From Bacteroidales bacterium (GTDB lineage: Bacteria > Bacteroidota > Bacteroidia > Bacteroidales > UBA3824), in contig JAEDDH010000007.1 of assembly GCA_016293845.1 (NCBI GenBank), positions 62,001 through 126,000 of the forward strand: 64,000 nucleotides of DNA. Reading direction: 5' to 3'. Made by a program: the position numbers and the translations under genes. This document shows positions 1-8,515 of the stretch, in pieces. The notes under the pieces were generated by a model that saw only the letters and a program-made list of their open reading frames with translations, had not been told where the DNA came from and did not search any database. The first letter of the stretch is position 1, and every line of letters starts with the position of its first letter.

Positions 1-268
1 CATCGGCTCGGAAAATATACTTTTTGTTTACTGGCGTGGCTGTGTCGGTAATGGGACATTCAAGGTTTATTACCACAAAATCGGCATTATTAAAATGGTG
101 TGAAACACCTTTAAAAAGGTCTTTCACACCGTTTTTTTCTATTACAGGCCGCACCCCGCGGTCGAGTAGCACATCGCCGGTAAAGACTATGGTTATGTTA
201 TCGTTATTGTTGCAAGATATTGATAACAAGATAACTACTAACCAAATCAAATACTTTATGCGAGGCAT
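1..268 (-). CDS. CapA-like lipoprotein, N-terminal part (runs off the window)
   Basis: The reverse strand reads ATG at 268 and stays open to the window edge (89 codons). The protein begins with a hydrophobic signal segment ending in a lipobox-like LLSISC, so it is probably an outer- or inner-membrane lipoprotein. It continues with VFTGDVLLDRG and then DFVVINLECPIT, the two N-terminal signatures of the CapA/PgsA metallophosphatase-like family (GDxxLxRG and NLExP). A stop codon lies two codons upstream of the ATG, which fixes the start. The start is 30 bases after the stop of the DUF3160 gene, so the two are likely cotranscribed. Substrate unknown; family assignment rests on about one third of the protein. 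Confidence 0.82.
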   Translation of the reverse strand, partial: MPRIKYLIWLVVILLSISCNNNDNITIVFTGDVLLDRGVRPVIEKNGVKDLFKGVSHHFNNADFVVINLECPITDTATPVNKKYIFRAD

Positions 269-297
269 TTTTTATGATGATTTCCTCGTTTAAACAA

Positions 298-2835
298 TTA
301 GCAACCAGAACTATAAAGGAAGCCTTCGTTGATTATAGTTTCGTCGTCGGTCATAAGAGGTGTAAACCAAGCGGGTTGCGAAGGTGCTTTTTCGTCGTCG
401 ATCATCTTTTGCCATTCTTCGTCGGTGAGACGGTTGTCCTTAGGACGAACAAATTCGTAGTAACTAAATGTAGCACCGCGAGTTATGTATGTTTTGCCGT
501 TGATTTGCACAAGGGCGTAAATCACATTGGGATTGCCTGTTGCCTCGTAGAGAATGCCGTTTTTGTTGCATCCGTCCACATTGCGGGTAAACACGTCGCA
601 AACCACAGCCACGCGCTTGTCGGCACCTTTTACAAAACCCCAAGAATCAGGAGATTCGGCATCGGGATTGAGCACCGAAAGTGTAAAGTATTCCATACTA
701 CTGCCCATTGTTCGGATAGTGTTGAAATCTTCGGTAGAGAGTGGCTCGCCGTTGAGTTCTTTTTGGGTAACATCAATACAGAACTGGATTTTTTCTGTTA
801 GTTGCTCATTTTTGCTACGAAGGTCGGACGTGAGCATATTGTTAGCATCCAGAATGTTAGAAAGGTGCTTAACCGACTCTTTAAGTTTGTTCCAGAAAAT
901 AAGATTGGGCTCAACAAAACCCACGAGAATGGGTTCGGGAAGCATATCGTCGCCACCACATTCTGCCATCATAGGTTGTTCGGCGTAGAGCACGGCATCG
1001 TGTTTGAGTTCTGCCCACGAAGCAAGAGCGGTGTTGAGGTTGCGCAATTGATATGCAGGCGATTTCATAAAGTCGGGATAATTCTTGTCGGTTTTTTGAA
1101 GGGCTGTAAGCGATTCAATCCATTTGTTGTAACTTGTTGAGTTCCAGCCTTCAAAATTATTGAATAGACCTTTCACCTTAGAACGTGTTTGTCCATATTC
1201 GCTCCAACTTTTTGAGTCGGTGCAGAAAGTATCCAAAAGTGCTGTGGCAGCCTTTATGCCAAAAGCATCAAACACGTCCAAACCTTTGGGATAAGCACGT
1301 TCGGCGTTAGGCTTTTCGTCGGCCATCTTGCCGAGCACCTCGTTGTCGGGTTCGTAACGCTGAGGCATAAAGTTGAGTTTATCGGGACAAAAGATTTCTA
1401 CTTTGGGAGTTATGCGGTTGGCTGTTTTGAATTTTTCTTCTACCCAACCCACAATCTGAGCGCGTTTGTCGCCCTTTACAAGTTCCGAAAGGCCGGCTTT
1501 GGGGAATTTTTCGGCAATAAAATCAGCCATTTCGATAATAGCCACATTGTCGGGCACGCCCATAAGGAATGTAATCATATTGTAAACATTCAAGCACTCT
1601 TCTTTGGTGGCTTGATCCAATCCGTTGTAAACGCTTGCCATAGCAATAGCGCGGTTAACGGCACGGTCGTCGTTCATAGGGAAGAATGCAGTTTGAAGCC
1701 ACATCATACATTTAAAATAAGCCTTAGATTTATCGGAACGGGTGTAGTGCCCGCGCGGCTTAAACATTGTGTAATACATCGGCGCTTCGGCTTGCAACAA
1801 AGGAGAAGGGTCGTCTTCCATCTTATTGATGGCTGCAAGTTCCTTATTATAAAGGTCTTTGTAGTTTTGCGGAACAGTTACGTTTTTGTTTTTGAGCAAT
1901 GTGATACCCACTGCGTAAAATGTGGCAACAAAATCGGCTAAATCTTTGGCATTCTGCATATCAGCACCGGCAGCAGAGGTATTTTCGTAACGCATTGCTC
2001 CGGCGTGCATAGAATTCATAAAATGGTCGAGATTGTCGGTAAACTCGTTGTTTTCCAATGTTTTGAGCACGTAACCAAAATACATGTGGTAAGCCTGCAA
2101 AAACAGGTCGGTGGTAATGAAACTTGGCATTACCTTGTAGTCGTTGTCTTCGTAAATTTGAAACAATTGCTCCTCTTTCGACGGTTCAAAAGCAATGTTG
2201 TAACGGCTCAGAAGTGTGGCAAGTTTTTTTGACATTATTTCATTGCCGCTAACTTGATAACGGTTGATAGCAAGGGCAAGGTTGTTGAAATTCAAACCGT
2301 TGTCGTTGATAGTGTTGTTTTTTTCAAACTCTGCCATCTTAGCCGAAACGCGGTCTACAAACTTTTGCTCATCGGAGGTGAGTTGAACAGATTTGAGTGC
2401 TTTTTCGTAATCGTCGTTCCACAATTGAGCGTATTTATCAAACTGTTGTTCAGCCTTTTGGTAATACCAATCGGTGCGACCGTAGAAAAACAAGCAAAGG
2501 TGGGTATCTCTAAACCAAAAACCGTGCAATGCATACGGATATGCCTTGTAGATATATAGTTGCTGATAGGTAAGGTTGTCGAGATTCATATTGTAGTCGA
2601 TCTTTTCGGGCAACTTTTGTTCCGACAAGAAAAACTGCGAATCATCGATAAACACCGACGGGTCTACCTTATTAGTAGACGCTTGAATAGGTTGATAATC
2701 AGAGGGTCCAGATGGGGAGATTTCGGTTGTGGCGGTGGAATCAGAATTTCCGCCTTGATTTTGCGAGCCTCCGCCGCACGAAGCCAGCGTTATGGCAGCA
2801 AATCCTAATGTGATTATTTTATTAATGTATTTCAT
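298..2835 (-). CDS. DUF3160 family lipoprotein
   Basis: An 845-residue secreted lipoprotein: signal peptide with lipobox LASC followed by GGG, then a Ser/Thr-rich linker (about residues 20-50). The region around residues 235-260 (PSFITTDLFLQAYHMYFGY) matches the conserved core of DUF3160 proteins, which typically are large, helical, cell-envelope proteins of unknown function. Length is as expected for the family. It lies upstream of the CapA-like gene in the same direction. No catalytic residues can be assigned. Function is not known; placement in the family is by recognition of the characteristic motif only. Confidence 0.8.
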   Translation of the reverse strand: MKYINKIITLGFAAITLASCGGGSQNQGGNSDSTATTEISPSGPSDYQPIQASTNKVDPSVFIDDSQFFLSEQKLPEKIDYNMNLDNLTYQQLYIYKAYPYALHGFWFRDTHLCLFFYGRTDWYYQKAEQQFDKYAQLWNDDYEKALKSVQLTSDEQKFVDRVSAKMAEFEKNNTINDNGLNFNNLALAINRYQVSGNEIMSKKLATLLSRYNIAFEPSKEEQLFQIYEDNDYKVMPSFITTDLFLQAYHMYFGYVLKTLENNEFTDNLDHFMNSMHAGAMRYENTSAAGADMQNAKDLADFVATFYAVGITLLKNKNVTVPQNYKDLYNKELAAINKMEDDPSPLLQAEAPMYYTMFKPRGHYTRSDKSKAYFKCMMWLQTAFFPMNDDRAVNRAIAMASVYNGLDQATKEECLNVYNMITFLMGVPDNVAIIEMADFIAEKFPKAGLSELVKGDKRAQIVGWVEEKFKTANRITPKVEIFCPDKLNFMPQRYEPDNEVLGKMADEKPNAERAYPKGLDVFDAFGIKAATALLDTFCTDSKSWSEYGQTRSKVKGLFNNFEGWNSTSYNKWIESLTALQKTDKNYPDFMKSPAYQLRNLNTALASWAELKHDAVLYAEQPMMAECGGDDMLPEPILVGFVEPNLIFWNKLKESVKHLSNILDANNMLTSDLRSKNEQLTEKIQFCIDVTQKELNGEPLSTEDFNTIRTMGSSMEYFTLSVLNPDAESPDSWGFVKGADKRVAVVCDVFTRNVDGCNKNGILYEATGNPNVIYALVQINGKTYITRGATFSYYEFVRPKDNRLTDEEWQKMIDDEKAPSQPAWFTPLMTDDETIINEGFLYSSGC

Positions 2836-2874
2836 TGTTAAATGAATTAAGATTATGCAATTGGGGTTTACATC

Positions 2875-3795
2875 TTATTCCTTCTCCACCTTGTATTTCA
2901 ACTTTTCGGAGTGGAGGAAAAGGTAGTTGCAGATATTGAGGGCGGTGATTTCGTCGTTGGCTATGCGCGCCTGTCCGTAAGGTTCGCCCACGGTGTAGGG
3001 CAATGATATGGTAGACGGATTACCCTTGGCGTCGGTGATGATTATGTGGTAACGGTCGCCGGGATTTGCGTTTTTGATTTCGGGCGCAGCAAAACGGAGT
3101 GCCACAAGACAGTCGCCTGCCTGACTGCCGCTGCCTGGATTGATATTTACGATATAAAACGGCAAGGTTAAAGGTGCTTCGCCGTGATTATAGGGCAATA
3201 TTTCAACAAAAGGCTTTTTGGGTTCGAGTTGAAAAAACTCGGCTGCACGCGTAAAAATGCCGCAGTTGTCGTTGCGGTGAATGTTTTCTAAATCGTCGCG
3301 GAGAAAGGTGTTGTCGTGTACAAACGACACTGTGAGCATAGCCGCAAGCACACCTATAAATACATATAGTATAATGTTGTTTTTGGCTTTGTACGAGGCT
3401 TTTTGTGCAGCTGCACGGGTTAACTCTTCGTCGAGACCTTCGGCATATTTTTTTACGTCGGAATACTCTTCTAATGGCGTAAGGTTCAACCGCATAGACT
3501 TAATTTTGTCTGGATTGATTTCGTCGGGCTTGTAACTGAGCAATATGCCTGCAAAAAACATTGGCAACGATACAAAAAACGCTTTCATAAGGTTGTCGAA
3601 CGCTGCAAACGCCACAGCCGACAATATGCAGTAACCAGCATACACCATACACAATACTTTAAGACGACTGCGAAACATATCGCCAAAGTTTTTTGGAAAC
3701 GATGTTTTGTATTCGGCAAGCGACGACTCTATTTTAGTTATCGCATCCTGAAAGTCGGTCTTTTTAGTTTCTATATTATTCGTCTTGGTTTTCAT
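2875..3795 (-). CDS. Membrane protein with three predicted helices, partner of zinc-ribbon gene
   Basis: Read from ATG at 3795 (306 residues). The start overlaps the end of the zinc-ribbon gene by 20 bases, which argues for translational coupling; a farther upstream ATG at 3888 would overlap by over 100 bases and is less likely. The N-terminal 45 residues are charged and helical, followed by two adjacent hydrophobic helices (about 47-65 and 71-88), a cytosolic segment, and a third helix (about 145-163). The C-terminal 140 residues are predicted extracytoplasmic and contain Gly/Pro-rich beta-like stretches. I do not recognise the family. Operon position suggests a two-component membrane assembly with the zinc-ribbon protein. 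Confidence 0.75.
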   Translation of the reverse strand: MKTKTNNIETKKTDFQDAITKIESSLAEYKTSFPKNFGDMFRSRLKVLCMVYAGYCILSAVAFAAFDNLMKAFFVSLPMFFAGILLSYKPDEINPDKIKSMRLNLTPLEEYSDVKKYAEGLDEELTRAAAQKASYKAKNNIILYVFIGVLAAMLTVSFVHDNTFLRDDLENIHRNDNCGIFTRAAEFFQLEPKKPFVEILPYNHGEAPLTLPFYIVNINPGSGSQAGDCLVALRFAAPEIKNANPGDRYHIIITDAKGNPSTISLPYTVGEPYGQARIANDEITALNICNYLFLHSEKLKYKVEKE

Positions 3796-4822
3796 AGTCT
3801 TGGTCGATTGTTTGGTTTGTTTCAAAAATGGTAAAATTATCGTTGAGAACGTCCTCATAATAAGATTCTGCCGAGGGCAACAAAGCAAGCGGCAGCAGTC
3901 CGATCAACGAAATCAACACTATCAAAATGGTGAGAGTTAGCCTGTTAGACTTGCGGACGCTTTCGGCTTTTTTAAGTTCGCCTTCGAGAGTTGCCAAATA
4001 TTTTGTAGCCTCGGGATTGTCGCCGTAAACCGATTTGGCAAGGCGGACGTACTTGTTGTGATGGTTGAGAGCGGTGTAATACACTTCGTCGGCAATGGTA
4101 ACAGGCGATTCAAGTTCCGACCTGCCATTTTTATAAAGGCTCAACTGCCATCTAACGCCAAAAATGCCCAACGGCAAACCAAATATCAGCATACATCCGG
4201 CGGTAAGATCCGAAAACGAAAACGCCGACACAAACAGCACAATGCCCACAAACAGCATCAGCACGCCACGGTGAAATTTTAGCACGTCGATAAAAGTAGG
4301 CTTGGGCGCATTGCTGAGGGCTTTGATAGTACCATTGATATTGTCGATAAGGGTTTTGATATTGAGGTCAGATTCTTTTTTAGCGTGGAGCACGTGTCCG
4401 CAGTGGGGACAGATATTGCTCAGCAGCGGAAAAGGAGCGCCGCAGTTGGGGCAATTGGTACGATTCTGCTCCTCTTGTGTGGTTTTGAGGTTTTCTTCGC
4501 GGATAATGTCGGCGGCGCATCCCGTTACCGAAATGGGCTTAACGGTTGAGCCTTCTTGATGCTCCAACATGTGTCCGCAAAAGAGACATTGGTCGGAAAT
4601 TAGCGGAATTTGCGCTCCGCACGCGGGACAATCTTTGAGTTCTTCTTTTGAAAACGCTTTGAGCCTCTGCGCATACATATTGTCCAAAAATGCGTTGATT
4701 TCGGCATCGGGAATACCCTCAGCACGCGCCTCTATCAAAATAGTCTGACGTTCGCGGTAAGTAAGTTCGCGGTCCATCAACGCAAGGCGTGTAAGGTCTA
4801 CTATGTATTTTGATACTGCCAT
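3776..4822 (-). CDS. Double zinc-ribbon membrane protein
   Basis: 348 residues. The first 55 residues resemble a small helical domain; then come two CxxC-x(n)-CxxC zinc ribbons, CPACGAQIPLISDQCLFCGH and NCPNCGAPFPLLSNICPHCGH, separated by a polar linker. A pair of hydrophobic helices (around residues 190-225) and a further one near residue 305 anchor it in the membrane. Proteins of this shape in Bacteroidota are usually annotated only as zinc-ribbon proteins; function is unknown. A TATCTTTG box on the minus strand lies about 45 bases upstream, inside the truncated neighbour at 4845-5276. It is followed by an overlapping membrane-protein gene. Confidence 0.75.
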   Translation of the reverse strand: MAVSKYIVDLTRLALMDRELTYRERQTILIEARAEGIPDAEINAFLDNMYAQRLKAFSKEELKDCPACGAQIPLISDQCLFCGHMLEHQEGSTVKPISVTGCAADIIREENLKTTQEEQNRTNCPNCGAPFPLLSNICPHCGHVLHAKKESDLNIKTLIDNINGTIKALSNAPKPTFIDVLKFHRGVLMLFVGIVLFVSAFSFSDLTAGCMLIFGLPLGIFGVRWQLSLYKNGRSELESPVTIADEVYYTALNHHNKYVRLAKSVYGDNPEATKYLATLEGELKKAESVRKSNRLTLTILIVLISLIGLLPLALLPSAESYYEDVLNDNFTIFETNQTIDQDYENQDE

Positions 4823-4844
4823 TTTAGCGTTTTTAACAAAATAT

Positions 4845-5276
4845 TTAGGTTATACCACAGCAAAGATACAATTTATTTTTTTCAACGCAATAGATTATAT
4901 AAAAAAATTGACGCAGATAAGATTTGATTTTTGCAGATTTTCTTAAGCAGCCACTATTTAAATCTTGCTGAATCCTCAGCACACCCTTGTCGGTTACTGT
5001 TACTTTTGCATTTTCGGACACAGACTGGTCGTAGTCGTGGAAACGGCTGTAACTGCCGTCCGCCTTGCCGAAATAAACCGCGCAGGCTTTGTTGTTGCTT
5101 ATAAACAAATCTTTTACGCCGTCTTTGTTGAAGTCGCCTTCGGCTTTGTTGATTATTGCTTCGGTAGAGAGTTCTTCTGCTGTTTTGCCCGACGGCTTGA
5201 ATGTTTGGGCGTTTGCCGAAATGCCTCAGGCTGCCAAGAGCGCAATGGCGGGGATGATTAGGAGTTGTTTTTTCAT
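4845..5276 (-). pseudogene. Truncated FG-GAP-like secreted protein with in-frame TGA
   Basis: From ATG 5276 the frame reads a signal peptide (MKKQLLIIPAIALLAA), then TGA at 5228-5226, then GISANAQ and a run containing GDFNKDGVKDLFISN, a typical FG-GAP/VCBS calcium-binding motif. After about residue 95 (LNSG) the reading frame enters AT-rich sequence that contains the promoter of the zinc-ribbon gene, so the 3' end is missing. The 5' end, including the TGA, is shared with the gene at 6410-7354 because both lie inside the 965-bp duplication. A TATCTTTG box on the minus strand at 5312-5319 would drive it. I read it as a remnant, not a working gene. Confidence 0.7.
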
Positions 5277-6188
5277 AATGATATGCGTATAGTGTTTAAT
5301 GTTTAATATGGCAAAGATACAAAAAAAATATTTTGGCAATCTCAATCATTATTTTTATTTTTGCAACTGATAAACTAAAACCGTAGCCACTATGCCGTCA
5401 GAAGGAATATACGAACGTTTCATTAATTTCTATACCGACTTTGCGTTCAAGAAGTTTTTCGGAACTCCCGCCAACAAGGAGTTCTTGATTAGTTTTCTCA
5501 ACGCCCTCCTCAAACTCGAAGGCGACGAGGAAATCAAGGACATCAAGCATCTCAACACCGAGAAACTGCCAATCGTAGAGGCTGATAGAAAAGCCATTTA
5601 CGATGTCTATTGCGAAAACAACAAGGGCGAAAAGTTCATTGTGGAGATGCAGAAGGCGTCGCAGATTAATTTCATCGACCGCTCTATTTATTACGCCTCG
5701 TTCCCGATTCAGGAACAAGGCGAAAAGGGTTATATCCGCGAGATGGACGACAAGAAGGTTTACTGGAAATACGAACTCCGCAAGGTTTATGTGATTGGCG
5801 TTCTGAATTTTATAATTGACGACAATCCCAATCACACCAATGTTGTAACCCATGCCAAAATCCGTTACGACGAGTACGAAAACGAACTTTACAGCGACAA
5901 GTTGGAGTTTATCAACATTGAGATGCCCAAGTTCCAAAAAAGCGAAGACGAACTTGAAAATATGCTCGACAAATGGTTTTTTGCAATGAAGAATCTCTAC
6001 CACCTTGCCGACCGTCCAAAAGCGTTGCGTGAGGCGATTTTCAAACGTCTTTTCAACCTTGCCGAAATTTCAAAATACAAACCCAACGAATTGCTTGCCT
6101 ATCGTGATAGTTTGAAAGATTATCGGGATTATTATAATACGATAGATTTTGCAGAAATAAAAGGTAGGAAAGAAGGCAGAGAAGAAGG
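5224..6188. repeat. 965-bp direct repeat, copy 1
   Basis: This block appears base-for-base the same as 7302-8266 (offset 2078). It holds the first 17 codons of a minus-strand lipoprotein gene, a divergent intergenic region with a -7 box for each direction, and the first ~265 codons of an Rpn nuclease gene. Identity stops inside the Glu/Gly-rich repeat of the nuclease. A recent duplication or gene conversion explains it. Confidence 0.93.
5356..5363 (+). promoter_or_regulatory. -7 box (TATTTTTG) for Rpn gene
   Basis: TATTTTTG fits the Bacteroidota TAnnTTTG consensus and lies 28 bases before the ATG at 5392. The same box recurs at 7434-7441 in the second copy. A minus-strand TATCTTTG box sits at 5312-5319, so the intergenic region is a divergent promoter. 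Confidence 0.6.
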
Positions 6189-6351
6189 TTTGGTAGAAGG
6201 ACGTGCGGAAGGGTTGGTAGAAGGAATCACAAAAGGTGCACAATCCAAGGCTTACGAAATTGCACGCAAAATGAAATCAAGTGGTGTTGATACGGCGTCG
6301 ATAGTTACTTTTACGGGGTTGAATCCTGATGAAATAGAAAAAATATCATAA
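5392..6351 (+). CDS. Rpn/PDDEXK_2 family nuclease (copy 1)
   Basis: 319 residues of the Rpn (recombination-promoting nuclease, PDDEXK_2 'transposase') family. The start YTDFAFKKFFG and the core pair D71 ... E85-M-Q87 (FIVEMQ) are the family's catalytic PD-(D/E)xK-type signature. Residues 255-285 are a Glu/Gly/Arg repeat (units of RAEGLVEG), followed by a short tail ending in TGLNPDEIEKIS that resembles a small helix-turn-helix. Family members are DNA nucleases; some enterobacterial Rpn loci act in phage defence and encode a tail-derived inhibitor from an internal start. Body is identical to the copy at 7470 but the last ~50 residues differ. Confidence 0.9.
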   Translation: MPSEGIYERFINFYTDFAFKKFFGTPANKEFLISFLNALLKLEGDEEIKDIKHLNTEKLPIVEADRKAIYDVYCENNKGEKFIVEMQKASQINFIDRSIYYASFPIQEQGEKGYIREMDDKKVYWKYELRKVYVIGVLNFIIDDNPNHTNVVTHAKIRYDEYENELYSDKLEFINIEMPKFQKSEDELENMLDKWFFAMKNLYHLADRPKALREAIFKRLFNLAEISKYKPNELLAYRDSLKDYRDYYNTIDFAEIKGRKEGREEGLVEGRAEGLVEGITKGAQSKAYEIARKMKSSGVDTASIVTFTGLNPDEIEKIS

Positions 6352-6357
6352 TAACAA

Positions 6358-6392
6358 AACAGCCGCAATAATCTACTGCGGCTGTTGTTTTT
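6358..6392 (+). terminator. Rho-independent terminator after Rpn copy 1
   Basis: Arms AACAGCCGCA and TGCGGCTGTT enclose a short loop and are followed by a T-rich run, a few bases after the stop codon of the nuclease gene. Confidence 0.75.
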
Positions 6393-6409
6393 TATTGATT
6401 ATTTGCTAA

Positions 6410-7354
6410 TTACTCTTCTCCTTCGTAAGAATACTCCCTGTATCCTTCCTCAAATTCTTCGCCGGTCCATTTGAAGAGTCGCTCGTCTTCTGAGAGGGAG
6501 AAGAAAATGCCGTCGGGGGCAAAGGTCATATCTCCATCGCCTTTTGCCCATCGCATACAGTCGGGGAAACTGCTTGGGAATGTTGGCTCTACTGCCGTGA
6601 GTTTTCCGTCGCTGAAATGCCCATATTTAACGTTTTCGGTAATGAATTTCCAATCTGGATTGTCGAAGATTGCATACGCCACAAGACAGCCTTTTGCGTC
6701 GCTGTAAGTGCGGAATTATACTCTGATACCTGTGATTTTGGCATTTTGGTCGGGGGCAGAAAACTCGATGTAGGTGTCGCCGGCAAAATCGATATGATTA
6801 AGTTGCTGTGTGATAACATACTTGCCGTCTTTGTTGCCTTGGGTGATGTTTTGGTCCTTCATCTTGTTGCCCTTCTTGTAGTTGAGAACGTCTTTGATGG
6901 GCATACCTATTGTTACGGGGGAGCGTAGAGGGCGTTCGTGGTAGATGAAATATGGTGAGCCCGCCTCAATGTTGTCTTCCTGAGAGATAGCCACATTTGG
7001 GTCAACGATAGAATAGCCCACAACGTGCTTGTTTTTGATGTCGAGTTTAGCAAGAGTCTTGCCCGAAGAATTTTTTACCACTCCCGATTTTGCAATCTCC
7101 GAATCAAGGTCGTCGATCGTAGAGTTGATGATGCGTTCTTTCAGTTTTTTGTCAAAGTCGAGCAAAGTCTCCCACACCTTTGTGGAAATTGTATCCGCAG
7201 GTTCTGATTCGGTATCAGTAGAGACGGTGTGCACACCGTCTCTACCATCGGCATTGGCGGTGGTGTCGGTTGCCGTGCCGCCGTTTTGATTTGTGTTTCC
7301 TCCTCAGGCTGCCAAGAGCGCAATGGCGGGGATGATTAGGAGTTGTTTTTTCAT
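6410..7354 (-). pseudogene. Lipoprotein gene interrupted by in-frame TGA and TAA
   Basis: One continuous frame of 315 codons from ATG 7354 to the stop at 6410, broken twice. Codon 17 is TGA (7306-7304), exactly where a lipobox cysteine is expected (LLAA then stop then GG; TGC or TGT differs by one base). A TAA at 6718-6716 splits the strands ITGIRV and FRTYSDAKG. Both flanks read as one protein: a Thr/Gly-rich linker, a helical segment (about residues 55-85), and beta-rich C-terminal parts. The palindrome at 7218-7245 lies in frame in the linker. The family is not recognised. Either a recent pseudogene or sequence error; a working two-part gene is unlikely because the signal peptide is cut off. 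Confidence 0.7.
7218..7245. repeat. 28-bp perfect palindrome inside a coding frame
   Basis: The left half GTAGAGACGGTGTG is followed at once by its exact reverse complement. It is translated as part of the linker (GRDGVHTVST). It resembles short REP-like palindromes that spread in many bacterial genomes. Confidence 0.85.
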
Positions 7355-8266
7355 AATGATATGCGTATAGTGTTTAATGTTTAATATGGCAAAGATACAA
7401 AAAAAATATTTTGGCAATCTCAATCATTATTTTTATTTTTGCAACTGATAAACTAAAACCGTAGCCACTATGCCGTCAGAAGGAATATACGAACGTTTCA
7501 TTAATTTCTATACCGACTTTGCGTTCAAGAAGTTTTTCGGAACTCCCGCCAACAAGGAGTTCTTGATTAGTTTTCTCAACGCCCTCCTCAAACTCGAAGG
7601 CGACGAGGAAATCAAGGACATCAAGCATCTCAACACCGAGAAACTGCCAATCGTAGAGGCTGATAGAAAAGCCATTTACGATGTCTATTGCGAAAACAAC
7701 AAGGGCGAAAAGTTCATTGTGGAGATGCAGAAGGCGTCGCAGATTAATTTCATCGACCGCTCTATTTATTACGCCTCGTTCCCGATTCAGGAACAAGGCG
7801 AAAAGGGTTATATCCGCGAGATGGACGACAAGAAGGTTTACTGGAAATACGAACTCCGCAAGGTTTATGTGATTGGCGTTCTGAATTTTATAATTGACGA
7901 CAATCCCAATCACACCAATGTTGTAACCCATGCCAAAATCCGTTACGACGAGTACGAAAACGAACTTTACAGCGACAAGTTGGAGTTTATCAACATTGAG
8001 ATGCCCAAGTTCCAAAAAAGCGAAGACGAACTTGAAAATATGCTCGACAAATGGTTTTTTGCAATGAAGAATCTCTACCACCTTGCCGACCGTCCAAAAG
8101 CGTTGCGTGAGGCGATTTTCAAACGTCTTTTCAACCTTGCCGAAATTTCAAAATACAAACCCAACGAATTGCTTGCCTATCGTGATAGTTTGAAAGATTA
8201 TCGGGATTATTATAATACGATAGATTTTGCAGAAATAAAAGGTAGGAAAGAAGGCAGAGAAGAAGG
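7302..8266. repeat. 965-bp direct repeat, copy 2
   Basis: Second copy of the block at 5224-6188, same orientation. The 1113 bases between the copies hold the end of Rpn copy 1 and most of the interrupted lipoprotein gene. Confidence 0.93.
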
Positions 8267-8441
8267 GCGTGCGGAAGGGTTGGTAGAAGGACGTGCGGAA
8301 GGGTTGGTAGAAGGACGTGCGGAAGGTGCAAGAAATGAAAAACTCGCCGTTGCAATAAACGCCAAAGAAATGGGAATGAGCATAGAGCAAATTTCTAAAC
8401 TCACAGGCCTCTCTCCCAGCGAAATTGAGAGACTTTATTAA
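7470..8441 (+). CDS. Rpn/PDDEXK_2 family nuclease (copy 2)
   Basis: 323 residues, identical to the copy at 5392 through residue ~265, including the catalytic D71, E85 and Q87. The Glu/Gly repeat is longer here: a 24-bp unit (RAEGLVEG) occurs about 2.5 times instead of 1.5, as expected from replication slippage. The tail after it is unrelated in sequence to copy 1 although alike in shape: NEKLAVAINAKEMGMSIEQ then a helix-turn-helix-like end (TGLSPSEIERLY). The change of tail on a constant body suggests that the C-terminus is the specificity or regulatory part. Own -7 box at 7434-7441. Confidence 0.9.
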   Translation: MPSEGIYERFINFYTDFAFKKFFGTPANKEFLISFLNALLKLEGDEEIKDIKHLNTEKLPIVEADRKAIYDVYCENNKGEKFIVEMQKASQINFIDRSIYYASFPIQEQGEKGYIREMDDKKVYWKYELRKVYVIGVLNFIIDDNPNHTNVVTHAKIRYDEYENELYSDKLEFINIEMPKFQKSEDELENMLDKWFFAMKNLYHLADRPKALREAIFKRLFNLAEISKYKPNELLAYRDSLKDYRDYYNTIDFAEIKGRKEGREEGRAEGLVEGRAEGLVEGRAEGARNEKLAVAINAKEMGMSIEQISKLTGLSPSEIERLY

Positions 8442-8452
8442 CACAAAATAAT

Positions 8453-8492
8453 CAGCCGCAATGAAGTTTTTGACAAACTTCCTCTGCGGCTG
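8453..8492. terminator. Hairpin between convergent genes
   Basis: CAGCCGCA and TGCGGCTG form the outer stem and GAAGTTT/AAACTTC an inner stem, between the 3' ends of Rpn copy 2 and the minus-strand gene at 8516. No clear T-run, so termination strength is uncertain. The outer stem is related to the hairpin after Rpn copy 1. Confidence 0.5.
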
Positions 8493-8515
8493 AAATGTGA
8501 TAGTGTAGGAATTGG

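Noticed and set aside
24..293. Plus-strand gene at the window start
   Set aside because: The minus strand encodes a clear CapA-like protein here; the plus frame is its shadow.
5603..5794. Out-of-frame small protein inside the Rpn genes
   Set aside because: Arg/Ser-rich shadow frame in the body of the gene, not located at the tail where Rpn inhibitors are known to start.
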